Origin: Brienomyrus brachyistius
Lineage: Eukaryota > Chordata > Actinopteri > Osteoglossiformes > Mormyridae
Direction of reading: 5' to 3'
NCBI RefSeq assembly: GCF_023856365.1
Contig: NC_064536.1
Coordinates: forward strand, 40,369,276 to 40,433,275
DNA length: 64,000 nt
In this document: in pieces, positions 1 through 10,789 of the stretch
How positions within the stretch are numbered: position 1 is the first letter of the stretch
How the letters are laid out: every line of letters starts with the position of its first letter
Position numbers and translations under genes: made by a program
The notes under the pieces: generated by a model
The model's database searches: none
Told to the model about the DNA's origin: nothing
The model's input: the letters and a program-made list of their open reading frames with translations, nothing else

Positions 1-297
1 GAAGCAAACTGACCTTTCTAATATGGTAACATGAGGGAACATATATAGCAGTTTGGCCAAACCAATTAACACACAAAAGGGATAAAACAAATAAGCACTA
101 CATATAACTAAACAAAGCAAAACACAGCTAAACCCCAACTCCCCCCTCTTGCCATGGCAGCACATGGTTCGCTCCTACTCCAGGGGTTGTCTTTTGAGAC
201 ACCTCCGCCCTCAGCCACACCTTTACGCTGAATAAAAGACCATCCCCTGCAAATAAAGTAACTACAAACCAAAGAGATTAAACAATCACTGCACACA
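1..297 (-). mobile_element. LTR fragment (same as 18874-19170), cut by window edge
   Basis: This matches the part of the LTR-like block at 18874-19170, which in copy 2 continues leftward into a polyadenylation-signal region and then integrase sequence. Here that continuation lies outside the window. No gene is recognised. The small open frames in it are probably chance. Confidence 0.4.
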
Positions 298-523
298 ACC
301 CTACAATATCAAAATATATATACACACACGCACTACACCTAACACCAAAGACAAAACACAACTAAAACCTATGAATTACTACTGTAAAGCAATTTAATTA
401 GAAAATGCATACAAATACTGAACTAAGTTCTTACTGTGTGGCTGTAGCCATCACAAGGCCATGAACGGCTTTCTCCATCCCTGGATACACAGATCTCTTC
501 ATCCGCGTAGCTCACCCTCCGTT

Positions 524-840
524 GCACCTGTTTGAATCAAAAGGAAGGTGGGCGGAGTCAGGGAAGAGGCGTTCATCCTGGCCAGGAGTCATGGCAACGA
601 GGAGGGTAGGCGGAGTCATGACAGAGGCGCTCACCCTGGCCAGGAGTCATGGCAACGAGGAGGGTAGGTGGAGTCATGACAGAGGCGCTCACCCTGGCCA
701 GGAGTCATGGCAACGAGGAGGGTAGGCGGAGTCATGACAGAGGTGCTCACCCTGGCCAGGAGTCATGGCAACGAGGAGGGTAGGCGGAGTCATGACAGAG
801 GCGCTCACCCTGGCCAGGAGCCATAGCAGCAGGGGAGTTG
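524..840. repeat. 58-bp minisatellite, about five units
   Basis: The motif CCAGGAGTCATGGCAACGAG recurs with starts at 582, 640, 698 and 756 and a variant at 814, a strict 58-bp period. A diverged first unit begins near 524. Copy 2 has three more units at the equivalent place. The open frame through it follows from the repeat and is not a gene. Confidence 0.95.
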
Positions 841-1995
841 GGTGGATCTGTGACATCCACCCTCACATCCTGTAGGACGACATTTCTGCTTTTCAGAATG
901 AGTGTCTGTCTGAAATTATCTTCTACATCATGCTAATGATTTAGCTGCTCTATGCTCATCTGCAAGAGAAAAATGAGGATATAGCAGTTCAGAAAAAAAC
1001 TTATTTGCTTCATTTGCTTGTATTTTAAACTCTGTGAGCAGGAATGATTCACCATGAAGACCAACAATCAATTATTTTACTATGAAATTATGTTTCTAAA
1101 ATTATAAGATTCCAAATATTTATTCCTGGTAACAGCAGGACAAAAACTTTGATGCTCAAACTGTTTTCTTTTTTACAGACAACAAATACACAGAAAATGT
1201 ATCACTGCACAAACAAGCTCTCTCAAAGATGATATCCTTTGATAGAATGTACAGGGGCTCACAGTTCTTCATTTCATGCTTTAACTTTTCATGTTACCAA
1301 AAATACCTATGACTCACATGTATGACAGGAAACCAAGCAAGATAAAGAATTTTTAAAAATCTGCTTTAGCTGCACCTGCAGTTCATTTAAGAACAATGAG
1401 ACATCGACAGTAAACAGTGACGGATTTTGATGCCTTACTGTCAGAAGCCCGTCTTCTGTTGGTCTTGCTGTGGTTCATCAATGTCCCTCTGTGTCTTTGA
1501 TGTATGCTGGAATTAGATATCTGACTCATACATCTGCCATCCCAGCACTGCTGAGTGCTGGTTTTGAATGTGGCCATAACTGTGTCTGTGTGCAGTTTGC
1601 AGGCTTCCTCTGTTCACATGGCATTTCTCCACCTTCCAGTGCCCTGCAATGGACTGACGTGCTGTTGAAGGTTTACCTCACTTTACACTGTGTGCTTCCT
1701 GCATTAGGGTCTAGAATCTGTCTTGATCCGATCTAGATTCTACATAATTATTCTAATGATGAAAACAGACGAATCTTCGACGCAACAGGGGGATCAAACA
1801 AATATACTTTTCATATAAGCAAAAACATAGTATAAATACACATCAACACTAATTCATGCATCATCTGTATTCATGCTGATATTTTAATTTCATTAATAAA
1901 GGAGTCTATCTTCCAATAGTTTATTTTCTGCTCAATAGACAAATAATAATAGAATGACATGCTGAAGTGATAAACTTTCAGCCTTGTGGTTTTGT
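841..1995. other. Upstream flank of cassette A, no gene seen
   Basis: No gene is recognised. Blocks such as the one around 871-900 and 1020-1200 resemble 7830-8130 and 12480-12620. This shows that the upstream flanks of cassettes A, B and C descend from one ancestral flank. The equivalent in copy 2 is about 19891-21043. Confidence 0.6.
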
Positions 1996-2134
1996 CACTT
2001 CCTGTTTAAAGTGTCCACTCCCCCTTCACTCTGCCTGCTGTGTGTGAGAATAGAAACGACAGACAGTGAAGGTACAGAGGATGAGGAAGTGAGTGTCAGT
2101 CTCCACAGATCTGGGCTCAGTGACACACACACAT
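1996..2134 (+). promoter_or_regulatory. Candidate proximal promoter/5'UTR of cassette A1
   Basis: It starts with CACTTCCTG (1996-2004) and carries GAGGAAGTGAG (from 2083), two ETS/PU.1-type sites in opposite orientation. A conserved stretch then leads up to the leader ATG. Near-identical blocks precede every leader exon of the window, so this is a duplicated control region. ETS/PU.1 sites are common in TATA-less promoters of myeloid receptors. Its function here is inferred. Confidence 0.5.
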
Positions 2135-2752
2135 ATGGATCCTCTGATGCTCCTGTTTCTTCTCATTGCTGGGCTCACAGGTGAGTGTCACTCATTACAG
2201 TGGTACTGAGTAGAGATCTCTCTCCTGCTCCTCCCCACACTCTCAGCTGCAGGTTGGAGATGATGATGGAGATCTGTTGCTAGTTACATGATGATGTAAT
2301 TGATGTGTTCTTGGAAATAATGAATACTTTTTCAATTTTAACAAATTTCACATTTTTGCATACAGTGGTTATCACGATGAATCACTTATATGGATCAAAT
2401 ACTTGGGACAGATTAATTCTTGTACAAATATTGTTTTGATAATTTGTCTGTCGTAATCAAGTAGTCAGCTTTCACTGTTCATTTTTGGTCTTTTTTACTG
2501 CAGTAGTTATTTTCTTTGTTTACTTTACTTTGATCATCCTACTTTGCCCTGCGGTAACCCATCTGCTTCTGGCTAGCTACTTGAGGCTAGCACAGAAAAC
2601 AAGACTGGAAAAACAAAGTCATTTTCTTTCAATAACAAATATAGAATAATCAAAACTTATGATAAACCACCAAAAACAAGACCACGGAGATGCAGCAGCA
2701 AAACTACAGTGAGCGGTTTGAAACAATGTAACATTCTGAAATTTGTGCTGTG

Positions 2753-2985
2753 TGTTGCGTCGGGGCAGGCAAGCAGGCAATGGAAGCCTTATTGACGAGA
2801 GACAGACTCAGGACAGGGAGCATGAGAACGTCAATGACAGACCTAGGGGAGACAGCCTAGCACACAGACTAAATACACAGAACTAAAGGGACGGAAACGC
2901 AGAACGGCTGAGAACAATCAGGAATTCACACGAGGATGATAAGGGGGTGTGGCATACAGGAGTATCGTACGAGCAGGTCATGACA
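2753..2985 (-). mobile_element. Solo LTR of the 42152-43713 family
   Basis: Reverse-complemented, it matches the LTR at 42152-42400: it starts TGTCATGACCTGC, and the other end is a degraded GATCGTGACA. It is flanked by a perfect 5-bp direct repeat, CTGTG (2748-2752 and 2986-2990). That is the size expected for LTR-element integration. Confidence 0.75.
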
Positions 2986-3023
2986 CTGTGTAAAAAAATT
3001 CTATTGAGTTGAATATTTATGAG

Positions 3024-3384
3024 GGGCGGCATGGTGGTGCAATGGTTAGCACTGTTGCCTCGCACCTCTGGGACCCGGGTTTGAGTCTCCGCCTGGGTCA
3101 CATGTGTGTGGAGTTTGCATGTTCTCCCCATGTCGTCGTGGGGTTTCCTCCGGGTACTCCGGTTTCCCCCCACAGTCCAAAAACATGCTGAGGCTAATTG
3201 GAGTCGCTAAATTGCCCATAGGTGTGCATGTGTGAGTGAATGGTGTGTGAGTGTGCCCTGCGATGGGCTGGCCCCCCATCCTGGGTTGTTCCCTGCCTCG
3301 TGCCCATTGCTTCCGGGATAGGCTCCGGACCCCCCGCGACCCAATAGGATAAGCGGTTTGGAAAATGGATGGATGGATGGATGG
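3024..3384 (+). repeat. tRNA-derived SINE with ATGG tail
   Basis: The head GGGCGGCATGGTGGTGCAAT and the GGGTTTGAGTCTC segment look like pol III A and B boxes. The body is the common fish tail (TTTGCATGTTCTCCCC, then CCAAAAACATGCTGAGGC), and it ends in (ATGG)n. Inserted inside the Tigger-like element. Confidence 0.8.
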
Positions 3385-3954
3385 CTGAATATTTATGTAC
3401 AGTATTATAGCATATTCGAATTATGCACAGTTCAGTAATTTAATTTGTACGGTACAGTAATTCGAAAAGCGTTTGAAAGAGCTGTACTGTATTTTGACAT
3501 CGTCAATAAAATTCAGTGAATAGTGACTGTATAGCGTCAGTTTTATTACCTTATATTCATGTAAAAATATACAAATCTCAATTAGATGATAATCTTCTTA
3601 AGACATAAAGAGAAAACATGTGTTATAATGATAATCCGCTTACAGTATAGTGATCAATTTCGCCCAGAGAGACGTGATCACTATAGGCGTCTTCCACTAT
3701 AATTCCAAAAGAAATTATCTTTGTGAAGTGTTTGCAAACTATTTATGGAACAGTGATATTTAAGACATGACCAATTTATCATGAATCAATTTATTGATAT
3801 TGTTTAGTATAACATTTAAATATTCTGTGTGATGTTGTCATGTCTTCCTTTTAGTGATCAAGCAGTATAAATACTCTGTTAGTGCTCATAAAATGCCCTT
3901 GTCTTTTGTACCCTGTGATTTTCTGTGAGGGTGACAACTGATCTGACTGGGGTC

Positions 3955-4215
3955 ATTTCAGTTTGCATGGTCTCCCTGTGGTTACGTTGGTTTCCTCTCA
4001 GTTCTCTGGTTTCCTCCCACAGTACAAAGACACGTGGTTCAGGTGAATTGGTGCCTCTAAAAGTGCCCACAGTGACTGTGTGTAAGTGTTTGCTCTGTGA
4101 CAGACTGGCATCCTGTCCTGGGTGTTCCCCTGCCTTGTGTCCTGTGCTGCCTCAGATCAGCTCCACGCTCCCTGTACTGTATTGACCCTTTACTGGGTAA
4201 GCATGTGGAAGATGG
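3955..4215 (+). repeat. Diverged SINE/LINE-tail repeat
   Basis: It has the same body as the fish SINEs (TTTCCTCCCACAGT, then CATCCTGTCCTGGGTGTTCC) and ends in GATGGATGG. It belongs to another, older subfamily. Relatives are at 23016-23283 and 39905-40160. Confidence 0.65.
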
Positions 4216-4551
4216 ATGGCTGAACTAAAATATTGAACATTTTTTACATATCATTCACAAGTCAAATATTACAGAACTAGGTATATTTATAAATACAGTC
4301 TGTGTGGTCATCACACAAAATGATGAGCCCATTCATTCACCTCCCCTGTGCCTTATTACCAGTGATTTAAGGTTCTGGTTTTCCTCTCAGGCCTTCCCAC
4401 ACACTCCCAAACTCTGATAAACAAATGTGACCCTAATCCAAGTATTACACAATCAAAAAAACAGGGTTGGGCCCGTTGGGCATCAGGGCTGGTGTGGTGC
4501 TGAGGCGCCGCCCGCCGCATTGTGACACTTGGGTCCCAACTTGAGGTGACC

Positions 4552-4873
4552 CATCCGGGTAGGCCTGTGGAATGTCTTGTCTCTCTGACAAGATGACCAT
4601 CTCCCTCTGCTGTCGGGGAAGCTTTAGAAACTCTGCATTTCAGTGGTGACATTCTCTAGGGTAGCCAAATCTCTGTAGCTGGATATAACTACTTTTGGCC
4701 TGGTCGCTCTGACAGCTGCCATACTCGGAGTAGCTATTGCTGTGGCGGATCGGCTCCTCCCGATGGTGTATGATATCACCCCTTTCAACGACCATATTAT
4801 GAGACTCAGGCTAAGGCAGTCCTTTGGTGTTTTGTCTGTTGTCTTAGTGTATGCTCTGACTGTGCTGAGAGAT
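4552..4873 (+). mobile_element. 5' part of RTE-like LINE, truncated by deletion
   Basis: It matches the first part of the LINE at 23600-26478. With frameshifts, the translation shows the endonuclease start (TWNVLSL) and a later VADRLLP region. It stops abruptly at about 4873, where sequence equivalent to 30106 of copy 2 begins. That is the deletion breakpoint. Confidence 0.75.
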
Positions 4874-5639
4874 GTTATTTTATTTTCTTAATAATAAACT
4901 TGAGATCCCATCCCATCCAGGGTGAGCCCTTGCCTTGTGTCCTGTGTAATAGTACAGATGTGACTGTACCGTGTTTCTATAAAGCATGTAAAACTTTACT
5001 GTTCATATCCAACCTCTTATTCAGCTCTTTGGTCCAGCTGGCTCTGTATGTAGGACTGAGCTGATCGGTGCTGCTGTTGATTATCAAGGTGGTTTTACTT
5101 CAGTCAGAATAGATTCACTGTTTTGTTCTTCAGGTTTAAATGTGATATGTGTGACTGACAGACACACTGGTGTATTATATGTCTGACAGGTGGGAGCAGG
5201 TTCTGGATGCTGTACTGAAAGCTGGGACTGGTGTGTTTTATCTGATTTGCACCATCATCGCCATTCAGCTGCACTGGACCTCCTGTAAAAAGAGGGAACC
5301 AATCAGAGAGAAGCAGAGGGTCTCCCTGGATCAGAGGAAGCTGGCAGAGGAGATGACCTTCATAGAGCAGAATGAGTCAGACGAGCTGTAAAATAAACGG
5401 TTATGCTAACTGCAGTGAGGCCTCTCTCACTAGGCCCTGCTCAGTCTGTACAGTCATAGCATGAGAGTCAGTTAAACACAGAGGGGTTGATTATTTGCTG
5501 GGAACCTGTACAACCACGTATTGGCCACTTATTCACAAGTGCTTTGCTGCCACCTGCTGGTTAATGTTTCATAATAGTTATCTAGTGAAGGTAAGACTGG
5601 ATTTTATTAAATTGTCTCTTAATTCTGAAAAAATACGGT

Positions 5640-6151
5640 ACTATGCAAACGTCTTGGGCCATCAAAGAAAATGTTTAATGCTATTTATCTGGGTTGTATA
5701 TATTTGCTCAGAACAAAAACACAATTATCATAAAAATATATGCAAATTAAAAGTAACAATAAAAACTAACAAGAATTTCTTCTTTTCTCCAAAAAGTTAC
5801 TGATGCCTTCTTGGATCGCTAGATGAACCACGCTTTGGTTCCTAAACCTCTCCTCAGGGGCACCTCAGCCATTCCATGTATTTGTAAAATTTCACCACCA
5901 GCTCAATTAATTAATTTAATTATTAAACAAATGTTAATGATGCATTGATTAGCCATAGGAGGTGTGTTAATGGTCAAGTCAAAAATATATGGGTCTATTG
6001 GATGGTTGGTGAAAAATACTGTAGTGACTTTAGAAGAGATTTTGAAATGACTGGGCTGCCACACTTTGATGGACAAAATATTATAATTCTAGACGAAGAT
6101 GAAGATCATTTGAACATCATTTTCTTTGACAGCCCAAGACTTTTGCACAGT
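5640..6151. mobile_element. Non-autonomous TIR element (MITE), about 512 bp
   Basis: The left end ACTATGCAAACGTCTTGGGC and the right end GCCCAAGACTTTTGCACAGT are inverted repeats with two mismatches in 20. The terminal motif resembles Tc1/mariner-type fish MITEs. No transposase is seen. It lies just 3' of the A1 tail exon. Confidence 0.65.
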
Positions 6152-6353
6152 TTTGTATATATGTCTTTTATACTGGTCATTATTTGCTTTAATACATGAT
6201 TAATAAATTGCTACTTTACAAAACATTTAGTATTTTCCTGAAATTGGTAATTATTAAAAACGAATTTCACAAACTTAAATGGTTTGGGGTTTTTAGGTCA
6301 CGCCTCCTCGTCAGAGCCCAGCAATCAGGGACTCTTTTAGAGAGTGATGTAAT

Positions 6354-6631
6354 CAGGACCACCCACTTTTCAATCTGCTGTACAAATACACCAGCTTGTG
6401 TCTGCTAACAACAGCCTGTACATATCAGATAAGGAGGAAACAGTATCACATATATATTGGCCAACATCAAATGAAAATGTAACACACGAAAACAGGACCG
6501 CCCACTTATCACTCTGCGTAAAATCACACCAGCTTGTCTCAGCTGACAGCAGCCTCACATATCAGCTAAGGAGGAAGACGGCATATCAAAAGTATAAAGA
6601 AAGACACCATCAAATGAAAATATCCCTGTGT
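6354..6631. repeat. Two-unit tandem duplication, 139-bp period
   Basis: CAGGACC(A/G)CCCACTT begins at 6354 and again at 6493. The following text (ACCAGCTTGT, AACAGCC/AGCAGCC, CATATCAG, AAGGAGGAA) repeats with substitutions. No gene is recognised. Copy 2 keeps the same structure. Confidence 0.75.
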
Positions 6632-8228
6632 GATCTATTGGTTTCTGCTTTCACTCCCATTAAATGACAGTAAGTCTAGTTGCTGTCCGTGGTGCATAAA
6701 ACCTGGATCAGTAAATTCCAAATGAAACTTCTTTACCTGATTTAACTGTAACTCACTTATTTTGTTGGCAATGATGCTTTGTTGAGTCTAGAAAGGCGCA
6801 AAGAGGGTTACAGATAATTTAATTTAAGTAGTTTTACTTAAAAACCAAAAAGATTTGAACAATCAGTTCAACTTTGAACTATAGTGCTTCACAAAAGTAA
6901 AATCCATCCAGTTAAATCTCTTTACCCCCAAGTCAAGAAGGAATCAAATGCAGAAGCACATTGTGGGAGACACAAGGTGCAGACACATTAAAAGCACTTT
7001 TTTGTGTGAACATTATAAAACAGATTGATACACATTAAGCAGTCTGTAACTTTACATCCAGACGTACATCAGTCAGAAAAAGCAGGCGATGACCATCCCA
7101 TCCAGCAGCTTCATCTCTGATTGTACAGAATCCCTTGTCAGGGTAACTTCTGAAGTCATGACTAAACTAATTTCCAGCTCTGCCTTCAGCTTCATCGGTT
7201 AGATTAAATTAGGAACTAAACTAAACTAGGAGGGAAATACAGTCAAGCTACTTAAGTAGCTGAATTTTGTGTATCCACTAGAGGGCAGCCACACATAGAT
7301 TCCCTTATGAATGGTTCTGATGCTTCAGGAAAGCACTGCACAGAGACCCAGGTATGCCAGTGAGGAACGGATAAAGAGCAGACGGATCCACCAACTAGCT
7401 GTAATATGTAGCATTTCAATTGAATTTAAACAAATAAATATAACAGTGTCAGAGTGTCAGATCCATGTGAATTTTTATCATTGATGAACTTTGAAAGCCT
7501 GAATATAACTGAGGAGGCCCACGGACCCCATTATGTGTGAAACACTATTGTGGTGCTGAGAGAAACACAAACAGCTCTCAGTCTGATAGGACTGCTGATA
7601 AGACCCACATGAAGTGAATCACCTGACTTTGCCCCCCCAGGACACCCCCACCCCTGTTATACAGACACCTTCCTAACGGACCTCTTGATTTGTACTGATC
7701 CACAGGTATTAAAAGGACCTACTGCAGTGACATTTTAAAACTGTATAAAACATAATAAAGACTGAAACAAAGGCCTGAGGTCAGACCCTCTGCATGTAGC
7801 ACACAGTGTTTCTGCAGAGTCTCACACTCACATCCTGTATAACGACATTTCTGCTTTTCAGAATAAGTCTGATTTCACTGCTCTTTGCTCATTTGCAATA
7901 TGAGGAAGTAACAGTTTAGAAAATAACTAGACTTATTTGATTAATTTGTTTGTAGCTCTGTGAGCATGAATGATTCACTGTGAAGACCAGCTATCAATAA
8001 TTTTGCTATAAAATCATGTTTCTAAAATGATAAGGTTCCAGATGTAATTAAAATATTTATTCCTGGTAAGAGCAGGACAAAAGCCGCATCAAACTGTTTT
8101 CCTTTTTACAGACAAGAAATAGACAGAAAATGCATCAGTGGACAAACAGTTTATGAAAATCAAAGATAGATGGATGATTTTTAAACATTTAAAACCCACA
8201 AAAAGGGAGGCAGTGATGTTAAGGAGAG
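6632..8228. other. Intercassette region A to B, no gene seen
   Basis: No coding region is recognised. From about 7680 it resembles 12050-12170 (ATTAAAAGGACCTA, then AAACAAAGGCCTGAGG), marking the ancestral upstream flank shared by cassettes B and C. About 78 bp near 7174-7255 is absent from copy 2 (around 32411). Confidence 0.5.
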
Positions 8229-8331
8229 TCAGGAAGTGAGTGTCAGTCTCCACAGATCTGAGGGCAGTGAGATACACATAAGGCTCCTCTGATGCTCCTC
8301 TTCATCCTCTTCTTCACTGATGGGCCTCCAG
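8229..8331 (+). pseudogene. B1: orphan promoter plus leader exon
   Basis: An ETS site AGGAAGTGAG (8231-8240) and the conserved 5'UTR are followed by a leader at 8292-8331 encoding MLLFILFFTDGPP plus one base. It ends at a GTGAGG donor in phase 1, as the other leaders do. No Ig or TM exon follows before the next cassette. The signal peptide is intact and could still splice into downstream phase-1 Ig exons (inference). Confidence 0.6.
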
Positions 8332-8625
8332 GTGAGGATCACTTACTCTGGGACTCCACCATTCAGCATAGTTAAGATGAAGATAAATTTTGCACAATAT
8401 ACTTACTACATCTGTATGTTCATATTCATATTGTTCCATGAAGTTTTATCACTTCCCGATAATGGTCTGTGGTGGTAGCATGTTGACTGACTGATTTTAG
8501 AATTGACTGCAGTCTTCTTTGTGTCCACTATGTGGCAGCAGTATACAGGAAATATCTTATTCTGTCACAGCTGCTGGTGTGTGTATAAATTCACATACTC
8601 TGATAACAAGTAATTCTGCCTCCAA

Positions 8626-8749
8626 CTGTTTGTCAGGGACCTGGGAGGAATGAATTACATGCCGACTGTACATACAACAGAGATGGGCTGTTTGTCAGGG
8701 ACCTGGGCAGGAATGAATTACATGCCGACTGTACATACAACAGAGATGG
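8626..8749. repeat. 62-bp tandem duplication private to copy 1
   Basis: CTGTTTGTCAGGGACCTGGG occurs at 8626 (with small changes) and again at 8688. Copy 2 has only one copy near 33780. The event postdates the segmental duplication, or one unit was lost from copy 2. Confidence 0.8.
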
Positions 8750-9179
8750 GCTCCTGGGAGAACTTTGCCAGAAGTTGAAACACGACTTTAAGAATGACAC
8801 TGATCCAGAAGTGGATGGTTTAGGTCCAGAGAGTAAAAATCCAGTCCTGGATTTTGTTTCAAACAACTAGTTGTGTAAAGTGCCACAGACACAGAGTACT
8901 CAGCTGGTTGGTTGAAACTAAATCTTGGTCTGGATTTTTACTTTCTGGACCTGAACTATCCACTGCTGCACTGACGCCCACCTTCTTGGGGGAGGGAGTC
9001 AGTCCAGACCAGGTCCCGCCCCCCAGCTAATAGGCTCCCTGGAAGCTGAAGGGTGTTCCAGCTAGACAGTGCTAAGTGATCTGAGTAATGGGGGGAGCAC
9101 GGACACAACAGAGGGGGAAGTACCCCACCCCCCCCAGGAAGTAGAAGCGGAGGGTGAGGACAGCTCACTTAATTATCAA

Positions 9180-9377
9180 TCACTGTTTCTCAGTGGTGCT
9201 ATACTTTGTCTCTCTCGCTGACAGTTTCTTGCTGATGTAGAGCCCTGGGCACTGCTCTTCCTCCTGCTCTTCCTCCCCCCCTGCCCCCAGACACCCTCCC
9301 TCCCCCAGTGGCACACACCCCATGGCAGTGCTGCTGGCCTCCTCAGCACATGCAGGGCTGCCCTTATAGAGCCACAC
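9180..9377 (-). mobile_element. Retroelement RNase H fragment
   Basis: The minus-strand frame ends in GLYISKKLSARETKYSTTEK. This resembles the conserved segment of LTR-retroelement RNase H, where a YISRKL-like block is followed by ExxYS(T)xE. A glutamate-rich stretch precedes it, where this family has a loop. It stops at TGA after the block, with no polymerase or integrase nearby. It is a short relic, present in both copies. Confidence 0.5.
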
Positions 9378-9545
9378 ATGCCACAGCCAGTCACTGCTGT
9401 AAAGGACGACGTTGGTCAGGTGGGCTGTGGTCTGTCAGTAGGTGACACAGAAGACAGCAGAACTCGTATCAGCCAATCAGAGAGGAGAAAGTGGGTTTTT
9501 CATTGGACTCCTCAATCACAGATAGAGACAGATAAACAATGCAGT

Positions 9546-9649
9546 TTTGGAGAATCAGGAAGTGAGTGTCAGTCTCCACAGATCTGAGGGCAGTGAGACA
9601 CACATAAGGCTCCTCTGATGCTCCTCTTCATCCTCTGATGGGCCTCCAC
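9546..9649 (+). pseudogene. B'1: broken duplicate of the B leader
   Basis: An ETS site AGGAAGTGAG starts at 9557 and the conserved 5'UTR follows. The leader at 9618 has lost eight bases relative to B, so its seventh codon is TGA. The donor has changed from CCAG|GTGAG to CCACGTGAG. Sequence after it (10190-10290) resembles sequence after B (8480-8580), which confirms a B-B' cassette duplication. Confidence 0.6.
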
Positions 9650-9841
9650 GTGAGAATCACTTACTTCAGGATGGTTATTTCTTCACTTCGTGTTTATAAT
9701 GACTAACAGCAGATATCCCAGGAAAATGTATAAATTAACTATAACTTGACAGCATGTAGTTCAACCCTTAACTGTGTATGAGCCCTTCAATGGACGGACA
9801 TCATATGGATTAATGTCGGGTTGGAGGTTATATTCAGAGTA

Positions 9842-10174
9842 CAGGCAGTCATCAGGTTACAAACCAGATCGGTTCCCAAAGTCCGTCTTTAAGGTGAATT
9901 TGTAGGAAAGTCAGAAAAGTAAATGCAGTACATGATAATAATTATCATTATTATTACTGCTATACAGTAAAAAACAAACATACAGTATTGTACTTCCAGC
10001 CAGCAAGCCGCTGAAGCCGTGCAATGATTTCAGGAGCGTCATTAATGGCGCATCTGTTTGTTATTACAAACCATTGCATTTAGCCCAAATTTTTTATATA
10101 AAAGGCTTCATGGCAGTCCGATCGTAAGTATGAGCTGTCTATAAGTCGGCCTTCCTTAACTCGGGGACTGCCTG
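9842..10174. mobile_element. Short TIR element, CAGGCAGTC termini
   Basis: It starts CAGGCAGTC at 9842-9850 and ends with the exact inverse GACTGCCTG at 10174. TA lies on both sides, consistent with a TA target duplication. Inner sequences (GTTACAAACCAGATC and AAGTCGGCCTTCC) are weakly inverse. It is 333 bp with no coding capacity. Confidence 0.7.
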
Positions 10175-10453
10175 TAAAGACATCTGGGCTGACTGACTGG
10201 TTTTAGAATTGATTGCAATATTTTATTTGTCTACTATGTGGTAGCAGTACACAGAAATGTTCTAATTCTATCATTACAGCTGCATGAAGGACTGACAAAG
10301 TCTGCAGATATTCTGACATATTGCAGTACCACCATATCTGTACCCGTAATCAAAACAGTGACAGTGAGAAAATCATTTGTGTTTTTATACACTGACACAC
10401 ATTTTTACAATGTGGTCTTATGGACAACATTGACTGCCATATATTACTAATAA

Positions 10454-10789
10454 GGGGCGGCATGGTGGTGCAGTGGTTAGCATTGTTGCCTCATGCCTCT
10501 GGGACCCGGGTTCGAGTCTCCACCTGGGTCACGTGTGTGGAGTTTGCATGTTCTCACCATGTCGTCGTGGGGCTTCCTCTGGGTACTCCGGTTTCCCCCA
10601 CGGTCCAAAAACATGCTAAGGCTAATTGGCGTTGCTAAATTGACCATGTGCGAGTGAATGGTGTGTGAGTGTGCTCTGCAATAGGCTGGCCCCCCATCCT
10701 GGGTTGTTCCCTGCCTTGTGCCCATGGCTTCCAGGATAGGCTCCCCGCAACCCAGTAGGATAAGCGGTTTGGAAAATGGATGGATGGAT
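10454..10789 (+). repeat. tRNA-derived SINE with ATGG tail
   Basis: It has the same head (GGGCGGCATGGTGGTGCAGT), a B-box-like GGGTTCGAGTCTCC, the same body and a GGATGGATGG tail as the SINE at 3024. Copy 2 has it at 35502-35846. Confidence 0.8.

Larger units (their letters stand above)
2363..3699. mobile_element. Tigger/pogo-like DNA element, interrupted
   Basis: The left end begins CAGTGG after TA. The right end is a near-inverse ending in CCACT at about 3698. The GTGATCA-rich terminal sequences match the cleaner copy at 13606-14249. It is interrupted by a solo LTR (2753-2985) and a SINE (3024-3384). No transposase frame survives. It sits in the leader-D1 intron, as its paralog does in cassette C, so it inserted before cassettes A and C duplicated. 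Confidence 0.65.
2135..5391 (+). pseudogene. A1: CD300/pIgR-like receptor gene remnant lacking all Ig exons
   Basis: The leader exon 2135-2180 encodes MDPLMLLFLLIAGLT plus one base (phase 1) and ends at GTGAGT. The TM/tail exon 5190-5391 encodes a hydrophobic segment (GVFYLICTIIAIQLHW), a basic stop-transfer CKKR and a 35-residue charged tail ending SDEL. The tail has no tyrosine, hence no ITIM. A TM-a exon remnant at 5025 meets TGA at 5062-5064. Between them, copy 2 has three V exons and the 25-nt exon; here a net 6,166-bp deletion removed them. The leader leaves phase 1 and the TM exon needs phase 2, so direct splicing is out of frame. AATAAA lies at 5392-5397, directly after the stop. It is a pseudogene unless it splices to exons elsewhere. 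Confidence 0.75.

Noticed and set aside
522..725. Small frame across the 58-bp minisatellite
   Set aside because: A by-product of the tandem repeat. The period is not a multiple of three and the frame is not kept between copies.
1470..1736. 88-codon frame repeated in both copies
   Set aside because: Conserved only because the segment is a recent duplicate; no domain, and it lies in a non-coding flank shared by the cassettes.
2883..3279. Minus-strand frames recurring at every SINE (for example a GGNRSTRRKPHDD start)
   Set aside because: They are translations of SINE bodies, repeated wherever the SINE occurs.
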